Below are positions 1 to 9,680 of a stretch of 64,000 nucleotides of DNA, piece after piece. The position numbers and the translations under genes were made by a program. Each line of letters opens with the position of its first letter. Positions within the stretch are counted from its first letter, which is position 1. Under the pieces are notes generated by a model. It did not search any database. It was not told the DNA's origin and saw nothing but the letters and a program-made list of their open reading frames with translations. The stretch comes from Anaerocolumna sp. MB42-C2 (GTDB lineage Bacteria > Bacillota > Clostridia > Lachnospirales > Lachnospiraceae), in assembly GCF_030913705.1 (NCBI RefSeq), contig NZ_CP133190.1:5791501-5855500 (forward strand), given 5' to 3'.

Positions 1-204
1 TGGCAGATTACCAATTTTACTTCTATTATAGTATAATAAAGAGTCGAATAAAACATGATAAATGCATAAAAATATATGAATTTTTTGTTGAAATAAATAG
101 TTACAAGTCAAGAAAGTAATTCCTTAACATCCATACATATAATTTAATAAACAGGGAATACTAGTAGAGTAACTTATTACTATTTTTTATAAAGGATTGA
201 TAAG

Positions 205-420
205 ATGGAACAAGAAGATAAAACTCCGGGAATTAAAATAACGACTACAGGTACCAATTTAGTAAAAGAACAAATAAAATCTAAAAATAACAAAAACAAT
301 TTAAGTGATGTATCAGCCATTGTTCCAAGAGCGGGATATTACCCTCAAAATGAATGTAATCCTGATAATAATGATTTTTTTGAAGAAAGAAGCAACCCTT
401 TAAGCAGTAAAGGGAATTAA
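205..420 (+). CDS. Small hypothetical protein (71 aa)
   Basis: A short open frame of 71 codons starts at ATG with AAAGGA eight bases upstream. The product is hydrophilic, rich in Asn, Lys and Glu, and has no membrane segment or motif I recognise. It stands alone before a strong hairpin at 495-540. The ribosome binding site and isolated position support a real gene, but the low complexity means it could be spurious. No function is assigned. Confidence 0.4.
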   Translation: MEQEDKTPGIKITTTGTNLVKEQIKSKNNKNNLSDVSAIVPRAGYYPQNECNPDNNDFFEERSNPLSSKGN

Positions 421-494
421 ACAAAGATGCCCTGTGTTTTTAGTAATCCAGCCGGAGTGACCAAACCATTTATTAAACTGACCTCTTTTCACCT

Positions 495-540
495 ACACCC
501 CAAATATTTTTATATATAATTATAAAAATGCTTGGGGTGT
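495..540. terminator. Bidirectional terminator between the small ORF and the LysR gene
   Basis: Nine-base arms ACACCCCAA and TTGGGGTGT pair exactly, and an AT-rich inner stem (ATTTTTATA with TATAAAAAT) lengthens the helix. It separates convergent genes, so it can serve both strands. Confidence 0.6.
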
Positions 541-561
541 ATATATTTGTATAAAATCCAT

Positions 562-1443
562 TTATTGTTGTGTCAACTGTTCGATAAAATATTTGGCAGC
601 AGAAGATAAAGGAATATTACTATTATAGGCTGCTACTAATTTTCTGGTGGGCAGGTTTTCACTTACTTTCATGGTTACCAGTTTGGATTGGTCTTTTAAA
701 CAGAAATCCGGAATAAAAGCAATACCAAGACCTATCTTTGCTAAATCAATTAATAAATCGTTGCTGCTGAGTTCTATGGCAGGTACTAAATCAAGAGAAT
801 GCTGTAAAAATAAATTGTGAAGAAATTCACTGGTAGTTGAGTGTTTTGTTAACATCAGGATTGGATACTGCAATAATTCTTCCAGGAAATAGGATTCTTC
901 CTTAATTGGAAAGAAATCGGAATTGCCGATAAAAACATCCTGAAATTCCAAAATTGGTTCAATATACATACTGTTAACCAAAGCTGAGTTTGGAGAGTTG
1001 GTAACAATAATATCAACTTCATTAGCCTCTAGCATTTTAGCACATTGAAAGGAAGTACCATTGGTTACTTTTATGTGAATATCCGGATACCTGCGATGAA
1101 AATCTTCTAAAAAAGGGACAAGAAAATATCTGCATATGGTATCACTGGCTCCCAGACGCAACTGACTTTCACCTAAAGCAGCAGCTTCTAAAAGCTGGTT
1201 TTCACCCCGGCTGATTAAATTAATCGCAGGTTCTATGTGTTTAAATAAGAGTTCTCCCTCTTTTGTAAGCGTAACTTTTTTTGTGCTGCGAATAAAGAGA
1301 GTCTGGCTTAAATTAGTTTCTAATACTTTGATTGACTGACTCACTGCGGACTGAGATATAAAAAGTGATGCGGCAGCCTCTGAGAAGCTCAGGGTTTTTG
1401 CTACATAATAAAACACTTTATATAATTCATAATTTATATCCAT
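562..1443 (-). CDS. LysR-family transcriptional regulator
   Basis: This is a 293-aa protein of normal LysR length. Residues 1-60 form the winged helix-turn-helix (FSEAAASLFISQSAVSQSIK region) and residues about 90-290 the periplasmic-binding-like effector domain, with the GASDTI segment typical of the start of that domain. AAAGGAG lies eight bases before the ATG. It is followed on the same strand, 19 bases upstream of its start, by the end of the VOC-protein gene, so the VOC and LysR genes may be cotranscribed from the right. The effector and targets cannot be read from the sequence; it resembles the CysL/CbbR-like branch in general layout only. Confidence 0.85.
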   Translation of the reverse strand: MDINYELYKVFYYVAKTLSFSEAAASLFISQSAVSQSIKVLETNLSQTLFIRSTKKVTLTKEGELLFKHIEPAINLISRGENQLLEAAALGESQLRLGASDTICRYFLVPFLEDFHRRYPDIHIKVTNGTSFQCAKMLEANEVDIIVTNSPNSALVNSMYIEPILEFQDVFIGNSDFFPIKEESYFLEELLQYPILMLTKHSTTSEFLHNLFLQHSLDLVPAIELSSNDLLIDLAKIGLGIAFIPDFCLKDQSKLVTMKVSENLPTRKLVAAYNSNIPLSSAAKYFIEQLTQQ

Positions 1444-1462
1444 GTTGAGTCTCCTTTCTATG

Positions 1463-1831
1463 CTATCTGGTTGGTATTATCTCTAACCAATAGCCATCCG
1501 GGTCACTTATAAAATAAATGCCCATAGCTGTATTTTCATAACAGATGCAGTTCATTTCTTTGTGCTTTTTGTAGGCGGCATCAAAATCATCTACAACAAA
1601 TGCCAGATGAAATTCATTATCCCCAAGATCATATGGATGGTCCCAATCACTAAGCCAGGTTAATTCCAGGAGGTGGGAGGTTTCATTATCTCCTAAAAAA
1701 ACAATGATAAAACTGCCGTCCTCAGGCTCTATTTTTCTGGTTACCTTAAGACCTAATGCATCTTGATAAAATTTAATAGAATCATCCAGATTGATTACAT
1801 TCAGGTTATTATGTGCAAATTTAAATTTCAT
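1463..1831 (-). CDS. VOC-superfamily protein, glyoxalase I-like
   Basis: The 122-aa product has the two beta-alpha-beta-beta-beta modules of the vicinal oxygen chelate fold. His7, Glu56, His75 and Glu117 fall at the spacing of the four metal ligands of bacterial glyoxalase I (known family pattern H-E-H-E). I start it at ATG 1831 because GGAGG sits ten bases upstream; an in-frame ATG at 1879 would add a polar 16-residue extension with no ribosome site. It may be lactoylglutathione lyase or another VOC lyase. Clostridia often lack glutathione, so the natural thiol substrate is uncertain. Confidence 0.75.
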   Translation of the reverse strand: MKFKFAHNNLNVINLDDSIKFYQDALGLKVTRKIEPEDGSFIIVFLGDNETSHLLELTWLSDWDHPYDLGDNEFHLAFVVDDFDAAYKKHKEMNCICYENTAMGIYFISDPDGYWLEIIPTR

Positions 1832-1937
1832 AATTCGTTCCTCCGTTTCGGCGCTTTTATTTTTTTGTGTCTCACTCAATATTCAGTTTTCAAGACAGAA
1901 TAATATCTGCGTTTTAAACATAATAAGTTATATACGG

Positions 1938-2711
1938 TTATATTAAAAAAATCTGGCCTTCTTCTTTTATATCCACAATCCGATTAAAATATTCCTTGGA
2001 AATTTCCATATTTTTAAGTTTAGAAATAATAGTATAATCTTTCCAAAAATGCATAGGAAAAGCATGTACGGTTTCGGTTGATTTCATAAAATAATCAAAA
2101 CCCCACCAGAAACGGTCTTCCTGTCTTGGATCAAGAGGAAGAAATGCTGCATCAAAAAAACGGCCTTTTATTTTGAATATTTCTTTTTGAAAACGGTCGG
2201 TCATGTCTGCATATTCCTCTTTCGTTTCACCCTCCCAGGACCACCAGTTTAAATCCCCGGCATGATAAATTACCTTGCCGTTAATGGTAACGATAAAGGC
2301 AACTCCCTCATCCGTAGAAGTCAATGTCTCTACCAGAAGACTGGAAGATTTATCATCCGGGGATAAATCAGGGTACCCGTCTTCGGTGTTGCTATTTATT
2401 GGATAAGTTTCAATTACATTCTTGTTGATATAATGAATATTAGGCCGTATACTTTCCGGAATATTCTTTCGATCCATATAAGATTTATTCATACGTATAT
2501 CACTGGATAAGATGAAAGTAATTTCAGGATAGATTTTAGCCAGTTCAAAAATTTCAAAATTAAAATGGTCCTGATGTTTATGACTGGAAAAAACAAAAAT
2601 ATGTTTTTTCTTATCAAATAAAGGGATCATTCCTTTATAATAATCAAAAAGCATAACTGCAGTTTCTGTCTCTGCACAAAAACCGCTATGATGAATATAA
2701 GTTATTTTCAC
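1938..2711 (-). CDS. MBL-fold metallo-hydrolase (UlaG/YtnP-like)
   Basis: The 257-aa protein carries the metallo-beta-lactamase metal motif SHKHQDHF (His44, His46, Asp48, His49) and a later HAGDLNWW segment that supplies further ligands. The start is a GTG at 2711 with GGGAGGTGG just upstream; an upstream in-frame ATG would read through that ribosome site. Proteins of this layout are generally annotated as MBL-fold hydrolases without a known substrate. It stands upstream of the VOC and LysR genes on the same strand, separated from the VOC start by about 100 bases. Confidence 0.75.
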   Translation of the reverse strand: MKITYIHHSGFCAETETAVMLFDYYKGMIPLFDKKKHIFVFSSHKHQDHFNFEIFELAKIYPEITFILSSDIRMNKSYMDRKNIPESIRPNIHYINKNVIETYPINSNTEDGYPDLSPDDKSSSLLVETLTSTDEGVAFIVTINGKVIYHAGDLNWWSWEGETKEEYADMTDRFQKEIFKIKGRFFDAAFLPLDPRQEDRFWWGFDYFMKSTETVHAFPMHFWKDYTIISKLKNMEISKEYFNRIVDIKEEGQIFLI

Positions 2712-2827
2712 AGGACACCACCTCCCAGGATACCGCACAGATTACTTACCTTATATTATTCTACCTCAAAGACTGTCATTTGTATAGATGGAGAATGGCA
2801 AAGTAAGCCAAACTGTACATAAAAACC

Positions 2828-3000
2828 GTTACTGTTCACTCCCCCTGCAAAAAGCAGCAGTTTTGCGAACAATAACACGCTTTGCGATGCACACAAAAGA
2901 CGAAGACAGCGTTTTGGCGCTGCAATTCTCCGGTTTTCTGTGACTTTCGCCACGCACACTCACAAAAATCACGTCGCGTTTATTGTCTGTGAACAGTAAC
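2828..3000. repeat. 173-bp element bounded by 12-bp perfect inverted repeats (MITE-like)
   Basis: GTTACTGTTCAC at 2828-2839 is the exact reverse complement of GTGAACAGTAAC at 2989-3000. The interior is far more GC-rich than the flanks and holds no convincing gene; a 67-codon open frame across it has no ribosome site. The size, terminal inverted repeats and intergenic position fit a miniature inverted-repeat element. I see no second copy in this window and no clear target duplication. Together with a short promoter region it fills the 421-base gap before purL. Confidence 0.55.
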
Positions 3001-3054
3001 TAAAAATCAACACTTTGTATTAGCACTGCTTATTAAAAGGTTTATATATATTAA

Positions 3055-3084
3055 TTTCTTTTATAAAAGGTATTATGCTATAAT
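3055..3084 (+). promoter_or_regulatory. Probable purL promoter
   Basis: TATAAT at 3079-3084 follows a weak -35 (TTTCTT, 3055-3060) by 18 bases and lies 49 bases before the purL start. No purine riboswitch fold is recognisable between the two. Confidence 0.4.
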
Positions 3085-3132
3085 AGTTGCAGAAACTTAT
3101 GTGATGAATGATGTATGGAAAGGATAATAACT

Positions 3133-6100
3133 ATGAGCAGCGTAAAGCGAATCTATGTAGAGAAGAAAAACCCCTATGCTGTAAGGGCAAAAGAATTATT
3201 CGATGAAATAAAAAGCTATCTTGGTATGAGTAACTTAAAACAAGTAAGGGTTTTAATCCGTTATGATATAGAGAATGTCAGTGATGAAACTTACAGGAAA
3301 GCTTTAGGAACTGTTTTTTCCGAACCGCCTGTTGATATGTTATACGAGGAGTCTTTTCATAAAGAGGAGAAAGATAGAAGCTTTACTGTTATGTATTTAC
3401 CCGGACAGTTTGACCAGAGGGCAGACTCTGCGGAGCAGTGTGTAAAATTGTTAAATGAAGAGGAAGATCCCATTATCCGCTCTGCTACAACTTACGTTTT
3501 ATCCGGAGATATCAGTGAGGAAGATTTTAATAAAATAAAAGCTTATTGCATCAACCCGGTTGATTCCAAGGAGACCGATGAGGAAAAACCGGTAACATTG
3601 GAAACAATATTTGAAGAACCTGCAGATGTACTAATTTTTGACGGGTTTATTTCTATGCCGGAAAATAAATTACAAGAGTTATATCAATCCCTTAACCTTG
3701 CAATGACTTTTCAGGATTTTCTTCATATCCAGAATTATTTCGCCAAAGAGGAAAAACGTGATCCATCCAAAACCGAAATCCGTGTGTTAGATACCTATTG
3801 GTCGGATCATTGCAGACATACCACCTTTTTAACGGAGTTAAAGAATATACAGTTTGAAGATGGATTCTATAAAGAACCCATATATAAAGCTTATGAAAAC
3901 TATCTTTCAGACCGTGAAGTTTTATATAAAGGCAGGGAAGCCTTATATAAAAGCGATAAATATATCTCATTAATGGATATTGCATTAATGGCCATGAAGA
4001 AATTAAAAGCGGACGGCAAATTAGAGGATATGGAGGTTTCCGATGAGATTAATGCCTGCTCTATTGTTGTACCGGTGGAAATTGACGGTAAAACGGAAGA
4101 ATGGCTGGTATTCTTTAAAAATGAGACCCATAATCATCCTACGGAAATCGAGCCTTTTGGCGGCGCTGCAACTTGCCTTGGAGGAGCGATCAGGGATCCC
4201 CTGTCCGGAAGAGGATATGTCTATCAGGCTATGCGTGTAACCGGTGCGGCTGACCCTACGGTATCTCTGAAAGATACCTTAAAAGGTAAACTGCCGCAGA
4301 GAAAAATAGTAACCGGTGCAGCTAACGGTTATAGTTCTTACGGTAACCAGATCGGGCTTGCAACAGGTTTGGTGGATGAAGTTTATCATCCGAATTATGT
4401 TGCTAAAAGAATGGAAATAGGTGCTGTTATGGGAGCTGCTCCCCGTAAGAATGTAATCAGGGAGAATTCCGACCCGGGCGATATTATTATTTTATTGGGG
4501 GGAAGAACAGGAAGGGACGGCTGTGGCGGAGCAACCGGTTCATCCAAAGTTCATACTACCGAATCGATTGAAACCTGTGGAGCTGAAGTGCAGAAAGGAA
4601 ATGCGCCTACGGAAAGAAAGTTACAGCGTTTATTCCGCAGGGAAGAAGTAAGCAGATTAATTAAAAAATGTAATGACTTTGGTGCGGGCGGTGTGTCGGT
4701 AGCCATTGGTGAATTAGCGGAAGGTCTTCATATCTATTTGGATAAAGTTCCGAAAAAATATGCGGGACTTGACGGAACTGAACTTGCAATTTCAGAATCA
4801 CAGGAAAGAATGGCTGTGGTTGTAGATAAAAAAGATGTAGACGGTATGCTTACCTATGCAGAAGAAGAGAATCTGGAAGCAGTGGTAGTTGCAGAAGTTA
4901 CCAAAGAGCCGAGGCTGGTAATGTTATGGAGAAATCAGGAAATTGTAAATATTTCAAGAGCTTTTCTTGATACCAACGGAGCTCACCAGGAAGCGGAAGC
5001 TCTGATAACTCTGCCGAGAACTGAAGAAAATTATTTTAATAAAGAAGATTACAGTAATATTGATATAAAAGATAAATGGCTGCAAACCTTAAGAGATTTA
5101 AATGTATGCTCGAAAAAGGGTCTGGTAGAGATGTTTGACAGTTCTATCGGAGCAGCTACCGTAACCATGCCCTATGGCGGTAAATATCAGTTAACCCCGA
5201 TTCAAACTATGATTGCTAAATTACCGGTATTAAAAGGCAACTGTGATACCGTGACCATGATGAGTTATGGTTTTGATCCTTATCTCTCAAGCTGGAGCCC
5301 TTACCATGGAGCCGTTTATGCAATTATTTCTTCCGTTGCTAAAATAGTTGCGGCAGGCGGTGATTATAAGAAAATTCGTTTCACCTTCCAGGAATATTTC
5401 AGAAGACTCGGAAACGATGCAAAACGCTGGGGAGAACCTTTGACTGCCCTTTTAGGCGCTTTTGATGCGCAGATGAAATTAGGGCTGCCATCCATCGGCG
5501 GTAAAGACAGTATGTCCGGTACTTTTAATGATATTGATGTACCGCCCACATTAGTTTCCTTTGCAGTTAATGTAGCAACTATTCACGATGTTATTACACC
5601 GGAACTGAAAACACCTGGCAATGTACTTGTTAAATTTGATATAGAAAAAGATGCATATGATCTGCCGGTTTATGAACAGATTAAAAAACTCTACGATAAG
5701 ATTCAGACAATCGCCAAGGAGAATGTATTAGTTTCTGCTTATGCATTGGGCGGACATGGTATAACGGAAGCTGTAAGTAAGATGGCATTTGGTAATAAAC
5801 TGGGCATCCGGTTAGAACAAGGGTTAGATAAGAAAGACTTATTTGCTCCCGCTTACGGCTCCATACTTGCAGAGCTTAAGGAAGAAGATCTGACTAAACT
5901 GGACAGAATTAATTTATCATATCAACGAATAGGTGAAGTAATAGCCCAGCCTAAATTTATTGTGGATGATACGGAAATAACCATAGATGAAGCTTTATCT
6001 TATTGGACGGCTACTTTAGAGAAAGTATTTCCGACCCGTTCTGTGTTAGAACCTGAAATTAAGAATAAGAAGATAGATCCATATTTATTTGATGCAAAGT

Positions 6101-6927
6101 CTGTTTATATTGCAAAAAATAAAGTAGCGAAACCTAAAGTGTTCATCCCGATATTTCCAGGAACCAACTGCGAATATGACAGTTTAAAAGCTTTTGAACT
6201 GGCTGGGGCCAAGGTAACTGCCACTGTATTTAAAAATCTAAATGCAGAGAATATCAGGGAATCCGTAGAAGCGTTTGAAAAAGGAATTAATGAGGCACAG
6301 ATTCTAATGTTTTCAGGCGGTTTCTCTGCCGGAGATGAACCGGATGGTTCCGGTAAATTTATTGCTACTGCATTCCGTAATGACAGGATTAAAGATGCTG
6401 TCAATAACCTGCTTAAGAAAAGGGATGGTTTGGCATTAGGTATCTGTAACGGTTTTCAGGCTTTGATAAAATTAGGTTTAGTACCTTATGGTGAAATTAC
6501 TCCTCAAAGAGAAGATTCCCCCACGTTAACAACGAATAATATCGGCCGCCATATCTCAAAATCCGTGTATACGAAAGTGGTATCCAAGAAATCCCCATGG
6601 CTTACCGGGGCAGAACTAGGCGGTATTTATGCAATTCCTGCATCTCATGGTGAGGGCAGATTTGTTGCAAATGAGGAATGGATCAAGAAATTATTTGCAA
6701 ACGGCCAGGTAGCTACCCAGTATGTGGATATGGATGGAAATCCTGCTATGGATGAGGATTATAATCCTAACAGCAGCTATTATGCAATTGAGGGAATTAC
6801 AAGTCCTGACGGCAGAGTACTTGGCAAAATGGCTCATTCCGAAAGAAGAGGTCATGGTGTGGCAGTAAATATTTATGGCGAACAGAACCAGTATATCTTT
6901 GAATCCGGTGTAAATTATTATAAATAA
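3133..6927 (+). CDS. purL: Phosphoribosylformylglycinamidine synthase, single-chain
   Basis: The 1264-aa enzyme makes FGAM from FGAR, ATP and glutamine in de novo purine synthesis. The N-terminal linker and AIRS-like synthetase halves (ATP site region TGAANGYSSYGNQIG, and the second GGKDSMSG segment) are followed by a class I glutaminase domain with Cys1105 (LGICNGFQ) and His1172/Glu1174 (SHGEGRF). It is the large fused form used by many Clostridia in place of PurL/PurQ/PurS. I place the start at ATG 3133, nine bases after GGAAAGG; the ATG six codons earlier lacks a ribosome site. It is monocistronic here, with a hairpin terminator downstream at 7104. Confidence 0.95.
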   Translation: MSSVKRIYVEKKNPYAVRAKELFDEIKSYLGMSNLKQVRVLIRYDIENVSDETYRKALGTVFSEPPVDMLYEESFHKEEKDRSFTVMYLPGQFDQRADSAEQCVKLLNEEEDPIIRSATTYVLSGDISEEDFNKIKAYCINPVDSKETDEEKPVTLETIFEEPADVLIFDGFISMPENKLQELYQSLNLAMTFQDFLHIQNYFAKEEKRDPSKTEIRVLDTYWSDHCRHTTFLTELKNIQFEDGFYKEPIYKAYENYLSDREVLYKGREALYKSDKYISLMDIALMAMKKLKADGKLEDMEVSDEINACSIVVPVEIDGKTEEWLVFFKNETHNHPTEIEPFGGAATCLGGAIRDPLSGRGYVYQAMRVTGAADPTVSLKDTLKGKLPQRKIVTGAANGYSSYGNQIGLATGLVDEVYHPNYVAKRMEIGAVMGAAPRKNVIRENSDPGDIIILLGGRTGRDGCGGATGSSKVHTTESIETCGAEVQKGNAPTERKLQRLFRREEVSRLIKKCNDFGAGGVSVAIGELAEGLHIYLDKVPKKYAGLDGTELAISESQERMAVVVDKKDVDGMLTYAEEENLEAVVVAEVTKEPRLVMLWRNQEIVNISRAFLDTNGAHQEAEALITLPRTEENYFNKEDYSNIDIKDKWLQTLRDLNVCSKKGLVEMFDSSIGAATVTMPYGGKYQLTPIQTMIAKLPVLKGNCDTVTMMSYGFDPYLSSWSPYHGAVYAIISSVAKIVAAGGDYKKIRFTFQEYFRRLGNDAKRWGEPLTALLGAFDAQMKLGLPSIGGKDSMSGTFNDIDVPPTLVSFAVNVATIHDVITPELKTPGNVLVKFDIEKDAYDLPVYEQIKKLYDKIQTIAKENVLVSAYALGGHGITEAVSKMAFGNKLGIRLEQGLDKKDLFAPAYGSILAELKEEDLTKLDRINLSYQRIGEVIAQPKFIVDDTEITIDEALSYWTATLEKVFPTRSVLEPEIKNKKIDPYLFDAKSVYIAKNKVAKPKVFIPIFPGTNCEYDSLKAFELAGAKVTATVFKNLNAENIRESVEAFEKGINEAQILMFSGGFSAGDEPDGSGKFIATAFRNDRIKDAVNNLLKKRDGLALGICNGFQALIKLGLVPYGEITPQREDSPTLTTNNIGRHISKSVYTKVVSKKSPWLTGAELGGIYAIPASHGEGRFVANEEWIKKLFANGQVATQYVDMDGNPAMDEDYNPNSSYYAIEGITSPDGRVLGKMAHSERRGHGVAVNIYGEQNQYIFESGVNYYK

Positions 6928-7103
6928 ATTATGATACAAATGATTCGATATCTGTAATTAGATGTAGTGAAAAAGATATAAATGTATAGATATAAATGAT
7001 TAGTTATATATGATTAGTTAGGGTATATAATTATATATAATGAATTATCTATTAAAAATTATGATATAGATTTTAAGAATTAATAATAGAAATTAATCCT
7101 ATG

Positions 7104-7142
7104 CTGCTGTAAATATGAATTTTTTATGAATATTTACAGCAG
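7104..7142 (+). terminator. Hairpin terminator after purL
   Basis: CTGCTGTAAATAT pairs with ATATTTACAGCAG across a short AT loop. The 13-base stem lies in the 350-base AT-rich gap after purL; the rest of that gap shows only A/T-rich sequence. The U-tract is weak, so termination is likely rather than certain. Confidence 0.5.
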
Positions 7143-7279
7143 TTAATTTATTGGTAACTTTATAAGCCTGGTATACGTAAAATTTATAATTAAAGATTGA
7201 ATCCTGTCGATATTTCTGATATAGTGAAATCACATAAAAATTGGATAATTGCAGTTATTTACTAAGGCTTAAGGATGGA

Positions 7280-9652
7280 ATGAAAATTATGAATCAATTA
7301 TTATCCTTTCTATCAACATTAGCAACTGTTATATATTTATTCGTAGGATTTAATACTTATAAATTAAATAAAAAATCAAGAGATGGTTTCCTGTTTTTGC
7401 TCTTAACTTTATCCCTTTCCGTTTGGTCCTTTGCTTACTCTTTTGCTTATACGGCTGAAAGTAATCTTGTATTTTCCGTTTGGATGAAAGTGTCTGCAAT
7501 TGGCTGGTGTACTTTCCCAACGCTTGTCTTATTTTTAGTTTTATCAATAACCAACAACCCGGTTTTAGATAATACGATATACAAAGTATTAATTTCGTTT
7601 CCTGCTTTCTTCTTAATATTTATGGAAGTTTATTTATTAGGACCAACAGTCGGTACTTCAGATTTTTTGTATCGTTTTTTTAATTATGGAGATTCCATTT
7701 ATAGTAACAGCTATGTAATTCTAAGTATCATATTAATCTATCAATGGGGTAAAAAATCGAATAAATCAATACAAAAGAAGCAGGCAAGAATTATTATAAT
7801 TACCGGTGTTATACCATTTCTGATCGACATTTTTACACAAACTATTTTACCGCGGATACTTCATATTGATTTGCCTAATGTAACTCAGATATTTGTCTTA
7901 ATTATGTTATGGGGGATTTATTATGCAGTAGTTAATTATAATTTTTTAATGGTTTCCAACGCCCTGATTGTTAATGAGTTATTTCATGAAATATTGGATC
8001 TGACCTTTCTAATCGATTTGAACGGAAAAATTATCAGGACGAATAAACAAGTACTTAGTTTGCTTCATTACGACTTAATTGACTTGATTAGTACCTCTAT
8101 TACAAAAATCATCCCGGAGGAAAAAATAAATAATCTAATTAAAAAATCCGATCAGATTAAGGACACCATAAAATTGAATCAGGTTATCATACATACGAAA
8201 AAAGGGGAACCTATTTTATTAAATATTTCTATTACACCAATACGGGAATCAAGAAATAATTTATTATTAGGTTTTTTAATAGTCGGGCAGGATATCAGAA
8301 TGATCGAAGAATTAAAAAACGAAATAAATAATCACAAAAAAACTGCAGAAAAGTTAACAAAGAGTGAAGAATTATTTCGAACCGTAACGGAAACCATACC
8401 ATTTGGTATTGTAGTTACGAACAAAAATGATAATACCCTATTATACATTAATAAAAATGCAGAAAATTTGTTCCAAATCGATTATGACAATATGTTAGGT
8501 AAAGATGCCTATAGTTTTTATAAAAATCCTCAGGATAGATTTCAACTTATTGAGGATATAACGAAAGGATATGAGGTTAAAGATAAAGAAGTATTATTTA
8601 AACGGGGCGATAATTCGGTTTTTACAGGACTAATCACAATGGTACCCGCTGTTTATAATGATAAGGAAGTTCTGCTTTCCTGTCTTGCCGATATAACGGA
8701 GCAAAAAATATTACAGCAAAATATCGTTAAATCAGAAGAAATGTTAAGTAAATTAATGGATTCTATTCCTGATCTGGTATTAGTCTGTGATATTAATGGA
8801 GATATTACTTATATTAATAAAAGTATCAAACAGATATTAGGATATGATCTGCAAACGGATGATGTACCTAAAAATGTTATTTGTTTTCTGGATGAAAGTG
8901 ACAAGAAAATAGCCGGAGAAAATATGAAACGGATATTAGTGGAAGACATAGGTCCAGTGGAATATAAGTACATTAAAAAAGATGGTTCTTATATTGTTGC
9001 TGAAGTTAATGGTACGGTGCTGTGTGATAAATCGTCAGAGCCGTTCGGTTATGTTTTTGTTGCCAGAGATGTCACAGAAAGAAAAAAGGTTCAGGATGCC
9101 CTAAAAAGAAGCAAAGAAGAGATTGAAAAAGTTAACAGTGAATTAAGAATCAGTAATTCCTTATTGCAGGAACAATCCATAAGAGATGGTCTGACCAATC
9201 TGTATAACCATAAATTCATCATGGAATTATTGGAACAGGAAATAGGCAAGGCCTTAGATTATAAGACCAATTTGTGTCTGATGATGTTAGATATCGATTT
9301 TTTTAAACGTGTAAATGATACTTTTGGACATCAAATCGGTGACAGGGTTTTAAATGTAGTATCCAAATTAATTCAATTAAATGTCAGGGATTATGATTCT
9401 ATTGGACGATACGGCGGTGAAGAATTCATGGTTGTGCTGCCGGATATAAAATTAGAGGATGCATATCAAATAGCTGAAAATATAAGAAAAGGAATTCAAA
9501 ATTTTAAATTTACAAAAAAGAACCTGAATGTTACAATCAGCATAGGGCTTACGGAATTACATTCTGAAGAAACTAAGACTTTTGTAAATCGTGCTGATAC
9601 ACTTTTGTATCGCGCAAAAGAAAATGGTAGAAATCGTACGGAAGTATCATAA
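7280..9652 (+). CDS. Membrane PAS-GGDEF diguanylate cyclase
   Basis: The protein (about 790 aa) starts with roughly seven hydrophobic helices (residues ~1-215, the 7TM input module seen in sensor kinases and cyclases). Three PAS-like domains follow (about 225-345, 360-480, 485-605), then a short coiled linker and a C-terminal GGDEF domain. The active-site loop is GGEEF (nt 9413-9427) and the inhibitory RxxD site (RDYD) lies exactly five residues before it, so feedback inhibition by c-di-GMP is expected. It should make c-di-GMP from two GTP in response to a membrane or cytoplasmic cue. The start is uncertain: ATG 7280 and 7289 flank a weak AAGGA, and a TTG at 7241 is in frame. Confidence 0.88.
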   Translation: MKIMNQLLSFLSTLATVIYLFVGFNTYKLNKKSRDGFLFLLLTLSLSVWSFAYSFAYTAESNLVFSVWMKVSAIGWCTFPTLVLFLVLSITNNPVLDNTIYKVLISFPAFFLIFMEVYLLGPTVGTSDFLYRFFNYGDSIYSNSYVILSIILIYQWGKKSNKSIQKKQARIIIITGVIPFLIDIFTQTILPRILHIDLPNVTQIFVLIMLWGIYYAVVNYNFLMVSNALIVNELFHEILDLTFLIDLNGKIIRTNKQVLSLLHYDLIDLISTSITKIIPEEKINNLIKKSDQIKDTIKLNQVIIHTKKGEPILLNISITPIRESRNNLLLGFLIVGQDIRMIEELKNEINNHKKTAEKLTKSEELFRTVTETIPFGIVVTNKNDNTLLYINKNAENLFQIDYDNMLGKDAYSFYKNPQDRFQLIEDITKGYEVKDKEVLFKRGDNSVFTGLITMVPAVYNDKEVLLSCLADITEQKILQQNIVKSEEMLSKLMDSIPDLVLVCDINGDITYINKSIKQILGYDLQTDDVPKNVICFLDESDKKIAGENMKRILVEDIGPVEYKYIKKDGSYIVAEVNGTVLCDKSSEPFGYVFVARDVTERKKVQDALKRSKEEIEKVNSELRISNSLLQEQSIRDGLTNLYNHKFIMELLEQEIGKALDYKTNLCLMMLDIDFFKRVNDTFGHQIGDRVLNVVSKLIQLNVRDYDSIGRYGGEEFMVVLPDIKLEDAYQIAENIRKGIQNFKFTKKNLNVTISIGLTELHSEETKTFVNRADTLLYRAKENGRNRTEVS

Positions 9653-9680
9653 AATAATAATATAGAGAGGTATGGTGGGG

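Noticed and set aside
2756-2959. 67-codon minus-strand frame inside the GC-rich repeat before purL
   Set aside because: No ribosome site, low-complexity Leu/Cys composition and complete overlap with the inverted-repeat element.
3001-3132. Purine riboswitch upstream of purL
   Set aside because: I see no conserved aptamer core or terminator pairing between the promoter and the start.
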